DNA from: Lentisphaerota bacterium
GTDB taxonomy: Bacteria; Verrucomicrobiota; Lentisphaeria; Oligosphaerales; JABHEG01
DNA: 48,587 bases
Direction of reading: 5' to 3'
Assembly (NCBI GenBank): GCA_018676675.1
Contig: JABHEG010000305.1
Location: 1-48,587 of the forward strand
Position 1 is the first letter of the stretch. Every line of letters begins with the position of its first letter. Below are positions 18,338 to 27,396 of this stretch, one piece after another. The notes under the pieces are model-generated. The model did not search any database, was not told the origin of the DNA, and saw nothing but the letters and a program-made list of their open reading frames with translations. A program made the translations under genes and the position numbers.

Positions 18338-19849
18338 ATGAGACGACCCCTTGTGATGACCCTGAGTGTGTTCCTGACGATCATCCTGACCGTCGCCGCC
18401 TTGGCCGCCGGGAAGCACGCCGTGGTGACCGAACCGGACCGGTTCATGGGGGACTGGCAAGGCACGCTCCAACGTGCAGATGGCAACGCCACCCCCGTCG
18501 TTGCCCAGGTAATCGCCCTTGGGAATGCGGACTACCGCATCAACCTTCTTCCGGAATTCGACAGCCGTGCGAAACCCCTGGCCGTCCTGAACGGCAAGCT
18601 GGCAAACGGAACGGTCAAAGTCGGCGAGAGCGCCACGATCACAGGGGAATCCCTCCAGGGGACGCTGACTGGAGCCAATGGTGGGTCCTTCGCCCTGCGC
18701 AAGGTCGTGCGCCTGTCCCCCACCCTCGGTGCCAAGCCCCCGGAAGGCGCCAGCATTTTGCTTGGCGAAGGCAATCTCGACCAGTGGGAGCGTGTGGAAC
18801 GCGCGTTTGGCATCGTCAATCTCAAGACGGCTCTTGGCGGGGACAACCGCGTAGCCTACCTGCGGGCACAACTCACCGCCACGACCGCCCAGAAGGCAAA
18901 GCTTGAGCTCGGAAGCGATGACGGAGTCAAAGTCTGGCTCAATGGCGACGTCGTGCACACGAACAACCGGCCCCGCGGATGCGTCCCGGGCGAAGACGTC
19001 GTTCCCGTGAACCTGACTGCGGGCTTGAATGTCCTGATGCTCAAGGTCAATCAGGGAGGTGGCGACTGGGCCGCATGTGTGCGGGTCGTCAACCCCGATG
19101 GCAGCTACATCAGGGGACTCACGTCAGCCCCCCTTCCGCCCATCCCCAACGGCAAGGCGTTTGCCGCATTGAACCCAGCCACTCAGGGATACATTCTGGG
19201 CTGGGATCTCAGCGGTCCGTTCATGCTGAAGGGCAAGCATGCCGGGGAACTTCTGCAGACGCCATTCGCCCCCGAGGCCCAACCGGCAGCCGCGACCTGG
19301 AAGCCCGTCGCAGGCACGCGCCCAGCCGAGCCTTACCGCTGGAAACTGCTGGATGACGGAGCAATGGAAGTCCTGCCCAAGGGCGGGTCGATGATCAGCA
19401 AGGGACGGTTCCAGGACTTCAAACTGCACGTCGAGTTCCAGACGCCCTTCATGCCCACAGCCCGGGGACAGGCTCGCGGAAACAGTGGCGTATACCTCCA
19501 GGGCAGGTACGAGGTGCAGGTGCTGGACAGCTATGGGCTCGAAGGCAGGAACAACGAATGCGGCGGCGTCTACAAAGTGGCAGCGCCACGTGTCAACATG
19601 TGCGCCCCGCCATTGCAGTGGCAGACGTATGACGTCACATTCAAGGCCCCACGCTTCGACAAGGCAGGCAACCAGGTCGAAGAAGCCGTTCTGACCGTAC
19701 TCCACAACGGAATCGATATTCACAAAGACCTGAGAATCCCCAAGGCTACCGGAGGCAGTCGAAGCAGACAGCACCTGCCGGGACCAATCCTCCTCCAAGA
19801 TCACGGGAACCCGGTTCGCTACCGCAACGTCTGGATTCAGGAGCTCTGA
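18338..19849 (+). CDS. Secreted DUF1080 (3-keto-disaccharide hydrolase-like) protein with PA14-like middle domain
   Basis: A 503-residue exported protein. A signal peptide (residues 1-23, ending ALAAG) is followed by a region with GDWQGTL, as in lipocalin-like or periplasmic binding modules. A PA14-like part follows with KLELGSDDGVKVWLNGDVVH and GLNVLMLKVNQGGGDW. The C-terminal half is the LamG-like DUF1080 domain: GRFQDFKLHVEFQTPF, GNSGVYLQGRYEVQVLDSYG, WQTYDVTFKAPRF and GPILLQDHGNPVRYRNVWI. DUF1080 proteins are abundant in Planctomycetes and relatives, and some hydrolyse 3-keto-glycosides. GGAGAG lies 7-8 nt upstream. Its substrate is not evident from neighbours. Confidence 0.85.
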   Translation: MRRPLVMTLSVFLTIILTVAALAAGKHAVVTEPDRFMGDWQGTLQRADGNATPVVAQVIALGNADYRINLLPEFDSRAKPLAVLNGKLANGTVKVGESATITGESLQGTLTGANGGSFALRKVVRLSPTLGAKPPEGASILLGEGNLDQWERVERAFGIVNLKTALGGDNRVAYLRAQLTATTAQKAKLELGSDDGVKVWLNGDVVHTNNRPRGCVPGEDVVPVNLTAGLNVLMLKVNQGGGDWAACVRVVNPDGSYIRGLTSAPLPPIPNGKAFAALNPATQGYILGWDLSGPFMLKGKHAGELLQTPFAPEAQPAAATWKPVAGTRPAEPYRWKLLDDGAMEVLPKGGSMISKGRFQDFKLHVEFQTPFMPTARGQARGNSGVYLQGRYEVQVLDSYGLEGRNNECGGVYKVAAPRVNMCAPPLQWQTYDVTFKAPRFDKAGNQVEEAVLTVLHNGIDIHKDLRIPKATGGSRSRQHLPGPILLQDHGNPVRYRNVWIQEL

Positions 19850-19934
19850 ACGACGATTGCACGACCGTTCAGGTACCGACTAGCGAACAAACCGAAAGTG
19901 AATAGAACGACCGCAAGAAAGGGATACCAGACAC

Positions 19935-20600
19935 ATGCTTAACGACGGTGAAAAGGGCGCTATTCTCCAACGCGACAAGGAAACCTACGCGGTAGCCCCA
20001 CATCTCCCCTGCGGCGTGGTGACGCCTGACCAGCTCCGGAAAATCGCTGACATCGCCGAGAAATACGAGGCCGCAGCACTCAAGTGTACAAGCGCCGCCC
20101 GAATCGCCATCGTCGGCCTCAAGGAAGAAGACGTAGACGAGGTCTGGGCAGACTTGGGCCTCAATCCCGGGGCAGCTGTCGGACTCTGTGTCCGCAGTGT
20201 CAAAGCGTGCCCGGGAACGACGTTCTGCAAACGAGGCAAGCAGGACAGCCTTGGACTCGGGATGTACTTCGACGAGAAGTACCATGGGATGGCACTGCCC
20301 GGCAAGCTGAAGATCGGTGTCTCAGGCTGTGCCAACCAGTGTGCCGAGACGTGCATCAAGGACTTGGGCCTTGTAGGCAAGTCAAAGGGGTGGGATATCT
20401 ACGTGGGCGGGAACGGTGGCGGACGCCCCCGCCTGGGGGACGTGATCTGCTCAGGCCTGTCGGACGATGAGCTGAAGGACATGTGCGAACGGATCATCGA
20501 GTTCTACAGGCAAAATGCAAAGCCCAAAGAACGGATCGGCAGGATGATCGACCGGATCGGTCTCGATGCTCTGACCGATGCAGTGACAGAGAGCGCCTGA
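19935..20600 (+). CDS. Small nitrite/sulfite reductase-like siroheme-4Fe-4S protein
   Basis: A 221-residue single-module protein of the nitrite/sulfite reductase superfamily. It has one ferredoxin-like half domain (VAPHLPCGVVTPDQLRKIADIAEKY) and one siroheme/4Fe-4S module. The coordinating cysteines are C92-x5-C98 (ACPGTTFC) and C132-x3-C136 (GCANQC), the classical pattern. Full-length assimilatory enzymes are two to three times longer, so this belongs with stand-alone Dsr-like small proteins. No electron donor, siroheme synthase or sulfur gene is nearby. It follows the DUF1080 gene by 85 bp and may be transcribed with it. Whether it reduces sulfite, nitrite or something else is unknown. Confidence 0.85.
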   Translation: MLNDGEKGAILQRDKETYAVAPHLPCGVVTPDQLRKIADIAEKYEAAALKCTSAARIAIVGLKEEDVDEVWADLGLNPGAAVGLCVRSVKACPGTTFCKRGKQDSLGLGMYFDEKYHGMALPGKLKIGVSGCANQCAETCIKDLGLVGKSKGWDIYVGGNGGGRPRLGDVICSGLSDDELKDMCERIIEFYRQNAKPKERIGRMIDRIGLDALTDAVTESA

Positions 20601-20767
20601 ACCCGAGAACATGCCGGGGAATGGGTCCCCCTCAAGGAGACTCGCAACGGACTTCAGAGCTCGGCGACTCCGCGCCCGCGATTGCGTTCAGCGGTCCGGC
20701 AAACGTGGCTACGGTAGCGGGGCACGGGTCTGGGAAACAGGACTGGCAGGGCGTCCTTCAGCGGGGG

Positions 20768-23089
20768 TCACCCCTTGCGATCGGCCCAGTCAAACAGGTC
20801 TTGCGCGGGGCCGGACTCATTGTCCCCGCCTGAGGGGGCCTCAGCCTCAGCCAATCCCAGCAACTCCAGAAACTGCTGCTCGTTGAGCACGGCGACACCG
20901 TTGGCTTCGGCTTTGCTGATCTTGCTGTCTCCAGCCTTCTCACCGGCAACCAAATAACTGGTCTTCTTGCTGACTGCCCCAGCCGCCGTTCCGCCGCGCA
21001 ACCGGATGGCCTCCCGGGCCTCATCACGGCCCATTTGGGTAAGCGTCCCGGTAACCACAATCGTCAGACCTGCCAACGACGGCATATCGACCGCCTCTCG
21101 TTCAGTCTGGGCCAAGCCGCCAAGAGGGCGAATCCCGAGCTTCTGCAGGCGAGACCGAATGGCCACGCCGCCATCTGAGTGGAGGAAGTCGAGCAGACTG
21201 CGAACCGTGACTTGCCCGATCCCGGTCGTCACATACGCGTCTTTCTCACGCTGCGTTCTGTTGGCCTTGGGGCGGACCAGCCCCAACGCCATCAGACGCT
21301 CCCCCAATTCGGAAATCTGGTCAGAAGACGATGTGGGGGCGGACGCCTCGAATAGCTGCCCCTGCTCCTTTGGGGCCTTCTTCGCCGCCTCCTGCAGCTC
21401 GAAGAGACGCAGAAAATCCCGCAGGACAGCGGAATCTGCAACGTCCTCCAGATCTTCGTGTAACGCGGCAATTTCATGAGCAGTCGCCGCCCCGACATTC
21501 GGGATTCCGGTCGCGTGCAACCAACGAGCCAATGGCATAGTCCGAGCCCGCTCAAGAGCCGCAAGCACCTTCTCCGCATTCTTCTCCCCAAATCGTCGCG
21601 GCTCCGCCTGAGTGCCCAGATTCAGAGCTCCAAGCGGACCGACCTCAAGGCCAAACAGCTCAAGCGGCTCACGGGCCAGCGCCCGCTCAACGAGTTTCTC
21701 CGCCACGATTCCGCCAATACCCTCGATATCCAGGGCATTCCGGGCGGCGAAATGTTGGATTCGACGGACACTTTGGGCCGGGCACTGCAGATTCTGGCAC
21801 CGCCAGGCAACAGACGCCGGATCCCTCTCAATCCTGCCGCCACACGACGGGCACGCCCCGGCAACATGCTCAAAAAGATCGAACGACCGCGTGCCCTCAG
21901 GGCGCTTCTCAGGAACGATCGTCACCACGGCGGGGATAATCTCACCCGCCTTCTCGATCACAACCGTATCACCCTCACGGATGTCTTTGCGTTTGATCTC
22001 GTCATCGTTGTGGAGTGTGGCCCGACTGATTGTCGATCCGGCGAGGAACACCGGCTCCAACTCAGCCACAGGGGTCAGCACACCGGTCCGCCCAACTTGC
22101 ACGGTAATCTCACGCAACACGGTCGTCGTCTGTTCGGCTTCGTACTTGAAAGCGATGGCCCAACTCGGGGCTTTGGCCGTGAAGCCGATCCCCTCTCGCT
22201 GAGCAAAGCTATCTACCTTGACAACCGCTCCATCCATGTCATAGGCCAGACTGGGGCGAACGCTTTCGAGTTCCCGAATGACAGCCCAGAGCTCGTCCAG
22301 CGTGAATGCCGTGCGTACAAAGCTCTCAACCTTGAAACCGAACGTCCGGAAGGCTTCAAGCAGTTGACGTTGGCTGTTGATCTCGAGACCGACAATCTCA
22401 CCTTCGGCGTAGAACAGAATGTCCAGCGGCCGCTTGGCGACCTCCGTGGAATCCAGCTGTTTCAGGCTCCCCGCAGTGGCGTTTCGGGCGTTCGCAAAGG
22501 CCGCTTCGCCACGGGCAAGTCGTTTCTCGTTGTAGTCGAGGAAAGCCTGTCGCGGCATGAACACTTCCCCTCGGGCCTCGAACACCGCCGGGGGCGAACC
22601 AGTGCGGAGACGCACGGGGACACTCCCGATCGTCTTGATGTTGGCGGTGACATCATCGCCCTCCTGTCCATTGCCGCGAGTCAGAGCCTGCACCAGGAGC
22701 CCGTTTTCGTAACGCAATGAGATGCTGACGCCGTCGATCTTTGGCTCCACGACATAGCAGATGCCATCCGGCCCGGCCTTCTTCCTGACGTTGTCGTCAA
22801 ACAGCCGCAGCTTGTCATCCCCGTCTTTCGCGTTCGCCAAACTCAGCATGGGCACTGCGTGGCGACGGGTCACGAACTGAGAGAGAGGAGCGCCACCGAC
22901 CCGCTGAGTCGGCGAATCCGGAGCCGCAAGCTCAGGGAACTGCGTTTCCAGTTCGGCAAGCTCACGGTAAAGGGTGTCGTACTCCTGATCAGAAATGACA
23001 GGAGCAGCGTCGACATAGTAGCGATGGTTGTGCTCGTTGAGCTCGCGACTAAGGTCTGAAATTCGGCTGGCGGCTCGGGCTCGATCCAT
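20768..23089 (-). CDS. ligA: NAD-dependent DNA ligase LigA
   Basis: A 773-residue ligase sealing nicks in replication and repair. The start at 23087-23089 is fixed by a strong AAGGAGG about 10 nt upstream and by homology-like RISDLSRELNEHNHRYYVDA; the open frame extends 119 codons further but without support. Visible parts are the adenylation domain with the KIDG nucleophile motif (117-120), an OB fold, a four-Cys zinc finger (CPSCGGRIE, then CQNLQC), helix-hairpin-helix repeats with IEGIGGIVAEKLV and IPNVGAATAHEI, and a BRCT domain (about 669-745). At roughly 564-620 there is an extra Lys/Glu/Ser-rich segment between the HhH repeats and the BRCT domain, which explains the length above the usual 670. 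Confidence 0.95.
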   Translation of the reverse strand: MDRARAASRISDLSRELNEHNHRYYVDAAPVISDQEYDTLYRELAELETQFPELAAPDSPTQRVGGAPLSQFVTRRHAVPMLSLANAKDGDDKLRLFDDNVRKKAGPDGICYVVEPKIDGVSISLRYENGLLVQALTRGNGQEGDDVTANIKTIGSVPVRLRTGSPPAVFEARGEVFMPRQAFLDYNEKRLARGEAAFANARNATAGSLKQLDSTEVAKRPLDILFYAEGEIVGLEINSQRQLLEAFRTFGFKVESFVRTAFTLDELWAVIRELESVRPSLAYDMDGAVVKVDSFAQREGIGFTAKAPSWAIAFKYEAEQTTTVLREITVQVGRTGVLTPVAELEPVFLAGSTISRATLHNDDEIKRKDIREGDTVVIEKAGEIIPAVVTIVPEKRPEGTRSFDLFEHVAGACPSCGGRIERDPASVAWRCQNLQCPAQSVRRIQHFAARNALDIEGIGGIVAEKLVERALAREPLELFGLEVGPLGALNLGTQAEPRRFGEKNAEKVLAALERARTMPLARWLHATGIPNVGAATAHEIAALHEDLEDVADSAVLRDFLRLFELQEAAKKAPKEQGQLFEASAPTSSSDQISELGERLMALGLVRPKANRTQREKDAYVTTGIGQVTVRSLLDFLHSDGGVAIRSRLQKLGIRPLGGLAQTEREAVDMPSLAGLTIVVTGTLTQMGRDEAREAIRLRGGTAAGAVSKKTSYLVAGEKAGDSKISKAEANGVAVLNEQQFLELLGLAEAEAPSGGDNESGPAQDLFDWADRKG

Positions 23090-23494
23090 GGTCAGAAGTG
23101 CCTCCTTGGGTGCACCGTAAAATGATGCACGATGGCAGCAGACGCAATCTGTCCGGACGGCCGACGTTGAAGCACGCCACCCATCCCACGTTGGGGACAT
23201 ACACCGGCGAATGCCAACGGCCTCGATGGTCGCCTGAACACCCTCGACATTCATCGACACCGGCTTCCCGCGCCCGCCCCGATGATGCCAACCTTGAGTT
23301 GTTCGTCCACTCGATAGACGTTCCTCCTGGCGTTCCAGTACGGCCCACCCGGACAGCAAGAACGGCAAATGTGATCGCCGCTGGCTTCTCGGCCGCCGCT
23401 GATCCCCCGGAGCTGGTTCCCAGCCGCAAGGAGCCCCCGTGCGCAACTGCTCCCTGCGGGTAACGGGTCAGTCTCGTGAGGCGAGGCCACCCTA

Positions 23495-23574
23495 GCTCTT
23501 GATCCGGCTCTTGATCTGGCTCCTGATCCATACCAAGAGGAGCGTAGAAACGGATCAAGAGCCGGATCAAGAGC
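23495..23574. repeat. 22-bp perfect inverted repeat built from a 12-bp unit (GATCAAGAGCCG)
   Basis: The arm at 23495-23516 is the exact reverse complement of 23553-23574, separated by 36 nt. Each arm holds nearly two copies of the 12-mer GATCAAGAGCCG (or its complement), and degenerate copies continue inward on the left (to about 23529) and outward on the right (to about 23583). The structure can form a long hairpin. Simple GATC/AAGAGC-type repeats of this sort look like dispersed intergenic repeats; I cannot check the copy number from one window. Confidence 0.8.
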
Positions 23575-23670
23575 GCGATCAGGATTGGGCTCCCCCTCCC
23601 CGTAACTGAGGCATTGCCCCTGCGGCTCACGTGGTGGTGGTGTGCCCCTTTGGGCAGTGCTATGTTATGT

Positions 23671-23696
23671 GCTTTCGTACTTATCTAAGTGAAAGC
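23671..23696 (+). promoter_or_regulatory. Hairpin in the glyQS leader
   Basis: GCTTTC-gt-ACTT-atct-AAGT-GAAAGC forms a 10-bp stem with a 2-nt bulge and a 4-nt loop, ending 31 nt before the glyQS ATG. There is no U-tract, so it is not a simple terminator. It could affect translation or mRNA stability of the synthetase. It is not a recognisable T-box. Confidence 0.4.
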
Positions 23697-23727
23697 CAGG
23701 GAATAGGAACGGATTCGAGGTGCGCTC

Positions 23728-25065
23728 ATGGGCAAGAAGAAGAAGAAAACACAGGACACGATGGAGAAGATCGTGGCGCTGTGCAAACGCCGCGGTTTCG
23801 TCTTTCAAAGCTCCGAGATCTACGGTGGCATCAACGGATTCTGGGACTACGGCCCCTATGGCGTGACCATGCGTCGCGCAGTCGAACAGCTCTGGTGGAA
23901 AATGATGGTCGAAGACCGTCAGAACGTCGAAGGACTCGATTCGACGATCATCTGTCATCCCCGTGTATGGCAGGCCTCCGGGCATCTGGACCAGTTCAGC
24001 GATCTGATGACAGACTGCCGGGAGTGCAAACGACGCTATCGGGTCGACCAGATGGACGATCCCTCCACGTGCCCCGAATGCGGCTCGAAGGAGCTGACCG
24101 AGCCCCGCGAGTTCAACCTGATGATGAAGACCTACGTCGGCCCCGTCTTTGACGACGACCACGTGGCCTACCTGCGCGCCGAGACGTGTCAGCCCATCTT
24201 CGTGGACTTCGAGTCCGTACGGATCACCGCCCGTCAGAAGCTGCCCTTCGGCATTGCCCAGACCGGGAAGGCATTCCGAAACGAGATCAACCCCCGCTTC
24301 TTCGTCTTCCGTTCGCGTGAGTTCGTGCAGATGGAAATGGAGTTCTTCTGCCGCGAAGAGGAAGCAATGGATTGGTACAGCTACTGGCGTGACGAGCGCT
24401 GGAAGTTCTATACCGAATACCTCAGCTTCCCGGAAGAGAAACTGCGCGTACAGGACCATGACCAGTTGGCCCACTACGCGAAGGCGGCCTTGGATATCGA
24501 GTTCGCGTTCCCGTTCGGCTGGGGCGAGATCGAGGGTGTGCACCACCGGGGAACTTGGGATCTGGGCCGCCACACAGAGTACTGCGGCAAGGATCTCAGG
24601 TACTTCGACCAGGAACGCAATGAGCGCATACTGCCAACCGTGGTCGAGACGTCGTGCGGCCTTGACCGCATCTGCCTGGCACTCCTTGCCAACGGATACC
24701 GCGAGGACATGGCCGAAACGAAGAAAGAGGGCAAGGAAGCCGAAATGCGGGTCTCCTTGAGCCTGCCGGCGATCATCGCTCCGGTTCAAGTCGCCGTGCT
24801 GCCGCTGGTCAAGAAGCTGGCCGACACAGCGCAGCCCATCTACACCGACATCAAGAAGCGGTTCAGAGCCGAGTACGACCAAGGCGGAACGATCGGGAAA
24901 CGCTACCGGCGCCAGGACGAGATCGGGACGCCGTTCTGCGTCACGGTCGACTTCGACACGCTGGACGATAACGCGGTGACAGTTCGCCACCGGGATTCCA
25001 TGGAACAGGAACGAGTGTCGCTCGACCAGTTGATGAGTTATCTGAGCGACCGCATCCTGGGCTAG
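23728..25065 (+). CDS. glyQS: Glycyl-tRNA synthetase, dimeric (eukaryote/archaeal-like) type
   Basis: A 445-residue class II synthetase charging tRNA-Gly. Diagnostic features are the N-terminal RGFVFQSSEIYGGINGFWDY, motif 1 around GVTMRRAVEQLWW, a zinc-ribbon-like insertion (CRECK and CPECGS, residues about 98-121), motif 2 at TGKAFRNEINPRFFVFRSREF, motif 3 around SCGLDRICLALL, and a C-terminal anticodon-binding domain (APVQVAVLPLVKK, FCVTVDFDTLDDNAVTVRHRD). This is the single-chain alpha2 enzyme rather than the GlyQ/GlyS pair. GAGGTG lies 7 nt before the ATG. The leader contains a hairpin. Confidence 0.96.
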   Translation: MGKKKKKTQDTMEKIVALCKRRGFVFQSSEIYGGINGFWDYGPYGVTMRRAVEQLWWKMMVEDRQNVEGLDSTIICHPRVWQASGHLDQFSDLMTDCRECKRRYRVDQMDDPSTCPECGSKELTEPREFNLMMKTYVGPVFDDDHVAYLRAETCQPIFVDFESVRITARQKLPFGIAQTGKAFRNEINPRFFVFRSREFVQMEMEFFCREEEAMDWYSYWRDERWKFYTEYLSFPEEKLRVQDHDQLAHYAKAALDIEFAFPFGWGEIEGVHHRGTWDLGRHTEYCGKDLRYFDQERNERILPTVVETSCGLDRICLALLANGYREDMAETKKEGKEAEMRVSLSLPAIIAPVQVAVLPLVKKLADTAQPIYTDIKKRFRAEYDQGGTIGKRYRRQDEIGTPFCVTVDFDTLDDNAVTVRHRDSMEQERVSLDQLMSYLSDRILG

Positions 25066-25234
25066 ACGACGGATTGGGCAATCGGCATTGGCCCTCCACG
25101 CTGGAGATTCACCGGCAGGTGGGCCGCCATTCCCGTCCGCCACTTTCACGTGCAAGGACCAAACCGGAAGCTCGCGCCGGGCGTGGGCTTCGTTGTCCTC
25201 TCTGTAGCTGATCGCTCACTTCCGGAGACAGTTC

Positions 25235-26539
25235 ATGAGCATCTCGCCCAAACGACAGCGCTTCTGGCTCCTCATGCTTGCCAGCGTCCTGGCAATCAAC
25301 CTGGCCGTTGGCCTGCGAGTCTATTCGAACGAGGCGGAAGAGAACGGCGAGACGGAAGCGTTCGAGAAGATCAGCGTGATGATGCGGGTCCTGCACCTGA
25401 TCCGCAAGGATTACGTCAACGGCGAGAAGGTCGACTTCTCCAACCTGATCTACAGCGCCCTGCGCGGAATGGTCGGCTCGCTGGATCCGTTCAGCGGTTT
25501 CATGGATCCCGATGAATACGGGAGCATGATGGAATCGACCGAAGGACAGTTCGGCGGCCTGGGGATTATCGTGACCATCCGGGACGAGGTCCTCACCATC
25601 GTGACCCCTATCGCGGACACTCCCGGAAGCCGGGCCGGACTGCTCGCCGGTGACCAGATCATCCGGATCGAGGAGGAGAGCACGCAGGGAATGGGCATGC
25701 ACGAGGCCGTCAAGCGGCTCAAAGGCGAGACAGGCACGGAGGTCAACATCACGATCCATCGTCCCGACTCCAAAGAGACGAAGGAGGTCACCGTCGAACG
25801 GGCGCTCATCCCTGTCGCCAGCGTCAAGCAAGCGCAGATGCTCGACGACAAGATTGCCTACGTCCGTCTGGTGCAATTCAGCGACCCAACAGCCGATCGT
25901 CTCGGAGAAGCCCTGGAGTCATTCCTCGCGGAAGGGGCGTCGTCCCTGGTTCTGGACCTGCGCAATAACCCCGGCGGCCTGCTCGAAAGCGCAGTGGACG
26001 TGTGCAGCTATTTCCTCCCGGACGACAAACTCGTGGTGTCAACGCAAGGTCGACAGCCGTCTCAGAAACGCGATTTCAACACCACTAGAAAGCAACTTTT
26101 CGGTAAGCGTCCCGTGGCTATCCTGATCAATCGAGGCAGCGCAAGCGCAGCCGAGATTGTCGCCGGGTGCCTGCAGGACTGGGGAGTGGCTGTCCTGGTG
26201 GGTGACAAGACGTTCGGCAAGGGATCCGTGCAAAACGTCATCGAACTCCCGGATGGCAGCGCCCTTCGCCTGACCACGGCAATGTACTACACCCCAAGCA
26301 AACGCGTGATCCACGAACACGGGATTGAGCCGGATATCGAAGTCAAGCTCACGGACGAAGAGATCAGACAACTCATCGAAGCGCAAAACACGTACGAAGC
26401 GCAAAAGAAGCCCGAAGTAACACACGATCGGCAACTTCAGCGCGCCATCGACACGCTCAAGAGCTATGACGTCTACATGAAGGCTCGCAAGGGGAAGTTC
26501 AAAGAGCTGCGGGAAACCACGGAGGCGGAAAGCAAATGA
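25235..26539 (+). CDS. ctp: S41 C-terminal processing peptidase (Ctp)
   Basis: A 434-residue periplasmic serine protease. An N-terminal membrane anchor or signal (WLLMLASVLAINLAVGL, residues 11-27) leads to a Ctp N-terminal helix region, a PDZ domain (about 105-185, with GLGIIV and PGSRAGLLAGDQII) and the S41 catalytic domain with LDLRNNPGGLL. The Ser/Lys dyad is visible: S304 in GSASAAE and K329 in FGKGSVQ, 25 residues apart as in Prc. The usual second Ser of SASASE is Ala306. The C-terminal 50 residues are charged and helical. GGAGA stands 8 nt before the ATG. The stop overlaps the dapB start as ATGA. Confidence 0.93.
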   Translation: MSISPKRQRFWLLMLASVLAINLAVGLRVYSNEAEENGETEAFEKISVMMRVLHLIRKDYVNGEKVDFSNLIYSALRGMVGSLDPFSGFMDPDEYGSMMESTEGQFGGLGIIVTIRDEVLTIVTPIADTPGSRAGLLAGDQIIRIEEESTQGMGMHEAVKRLKGETGTEVNITIHRPDSKETKEVTVERALIPVASVKQAQMLDDKIAYVRLVQFSDPTADRLGEALESFLAEGASSLVLDLRNNPGGLLESAVDVCSYFLPDDKLVVSTQGRQPSQKRDFNTTRKQLFGKRPVAILINRGSASAAEIVAGCLQDWGVAVLVGDKTFGKGSVQNVIELPDGSALRLTTAMYYTPSKRVIHEHGIEPDIEVKLTDEEIRQLIEAQNTYEAQKKPEVTHDRQLQRAIDTLKSYDVYMKARKGKFKELRETTEAESK

Positions 26540-27345
26540 CACGGATACTGATTCTCGGGGCTGCCGGTCGCATGGGCCGGATGCTGATCGCTCACGTGTT
26601 ACGGGCTCCCGACATGGACCTGGCCGGAGCTACCGAAGCCCCCGGCAATCCGGCTTTGGGACAGGATGCCGGCGTCCTCGCTGGACAGGATGCCTGCGGC
26701 GTCGCCGTTACAGACGACGCAGCGGCGCTCCTCGACGGTGCCGATGCCGTCATCGACTTCACAGCCCCGAGTTGCACCATGGCGCTGGCGCCGGTCGCAG
26801 CGGCACGAGGGTGTGCACTGGTGATCGGGACAACCGGCCTGACCCAGGACGACAAGAACGGCCTGGCCAGTCTGGCCGAGGATGGGGCCCGAATCGTCTT
26901 CGCCCCAAACATGAGTATCGGCGTCAACCTGCTGTTCTACCTCTGCGGGAAAGTGACCCCGATTCTGGGCGACGATTACGATATTGAAGTGGTGGAAATG
27001 CACCACAATCAGAAGAAAGACGCCCCTTCGGGAACGGCAGCTCGCCTTGGCGAAATCCTCGCGGATGCCGCCGGCCTCGATTACGAAGAGGACACCTGCC
27101 ATGGCCGGGAAGGTATGGTAGGGGCTCGCCCAAAAAAGCAGATCGGTATGCACGCCGTCCGCGGCGGAGATGTCGTAGGCGATCATACCGTCATCTTCGC
27201 TACACAAGGCGAACGGGTCGAGTTGACCCACAAAGCAGGAAGCCGCGAGACCTTCACAAAAGGCGCTCTCCGAGCCGTCCGCTTCCTCGCTCAGAGCACC
27301 CCGGGACTCTACGACATGCAGGATGTCCTCGGCCTCCGCGACTGA
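26536..27345 (+). CDS. dapB: 4-hydroxy-tetrahydrodipicolinate reductase
   Basis: 269 residues; reduces the DapA product with NAD(P)H on the way to diaminopimelate and lysine in the cytosol. The nucleotide-binding loop is GAAGRMGR near the N-terminus. The conserved blocks IDFTAPSCTM, VIGTTGL, APNMSIGVNL, the catalytic EMHHNQKKDAPSGTA and RGGDVVGDHTVIF are all present. Length is normal. Its ATG lies in the ATGA overlap with ctp, so translation is probably coupled; GGAGG is inside the end of ctp. No other dap gene is in the window. Confidence 0.96.
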   Translation: MTRILILGAAGRMGRMLIAHVLRAPDMDLAGATEAPGNPALGQDAGVLAGQDACGVAVTDDAAALLDGADAVIDFTAPSCTMALAPVAAARGCALVIGTTGLTQDDKNGLASLAEDGARIVFAPNMSIGVNLLFYLCGKVTPILGDDYDIEVVEMHHNQKKDAPSGTAARLGEILADAAGLDYEEDTCHGREGMVGARPKKQIGMHAVRGGDVVGDHTVIFATQGERVELTHKAGSRETFTKGALRAVRFLAQSTPGLYDMQDVLGLRD

Positions 27346-27396
27346 CCCCTCGGGAATCGATCAGGCCCAGGGAACGGCCGGCAGGAGCTTTCTCCC

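Larger units (their letters stand above)
23090..23727. other. Divergent intergenic region between ligA and glyQS (638 bp)
   Basis: No gene is supported. The region should contain the promoters of both essential genes. It contains a repetitive inverted repeat at 23495-23574 and a hairpin at 23671-23696, listed separately. The ligA frame remains open to 23446, but that stretch is not LigA-like and the ribosome site lies downstream of it. Confidence 0.5.

Noticed and set aside
20601..20767. Small gene or terminator between the siroheme protein and ligA
   Set aside because: Only short frames without ribosome sites and weak G/C runs; nothing convincing seen.
23090..23446. N-terminal extension of LigA
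   Set aside because: The sequence is not LigA-like and the strong AAGGAGG lies immediately before the ATG at 23089.
23665..25155. Long open frame opposite glyQS
   Set aside because: The plus-strand frame is unmistakably glycyl-tRNA synthetase; the antisense frame has no recognisable features.
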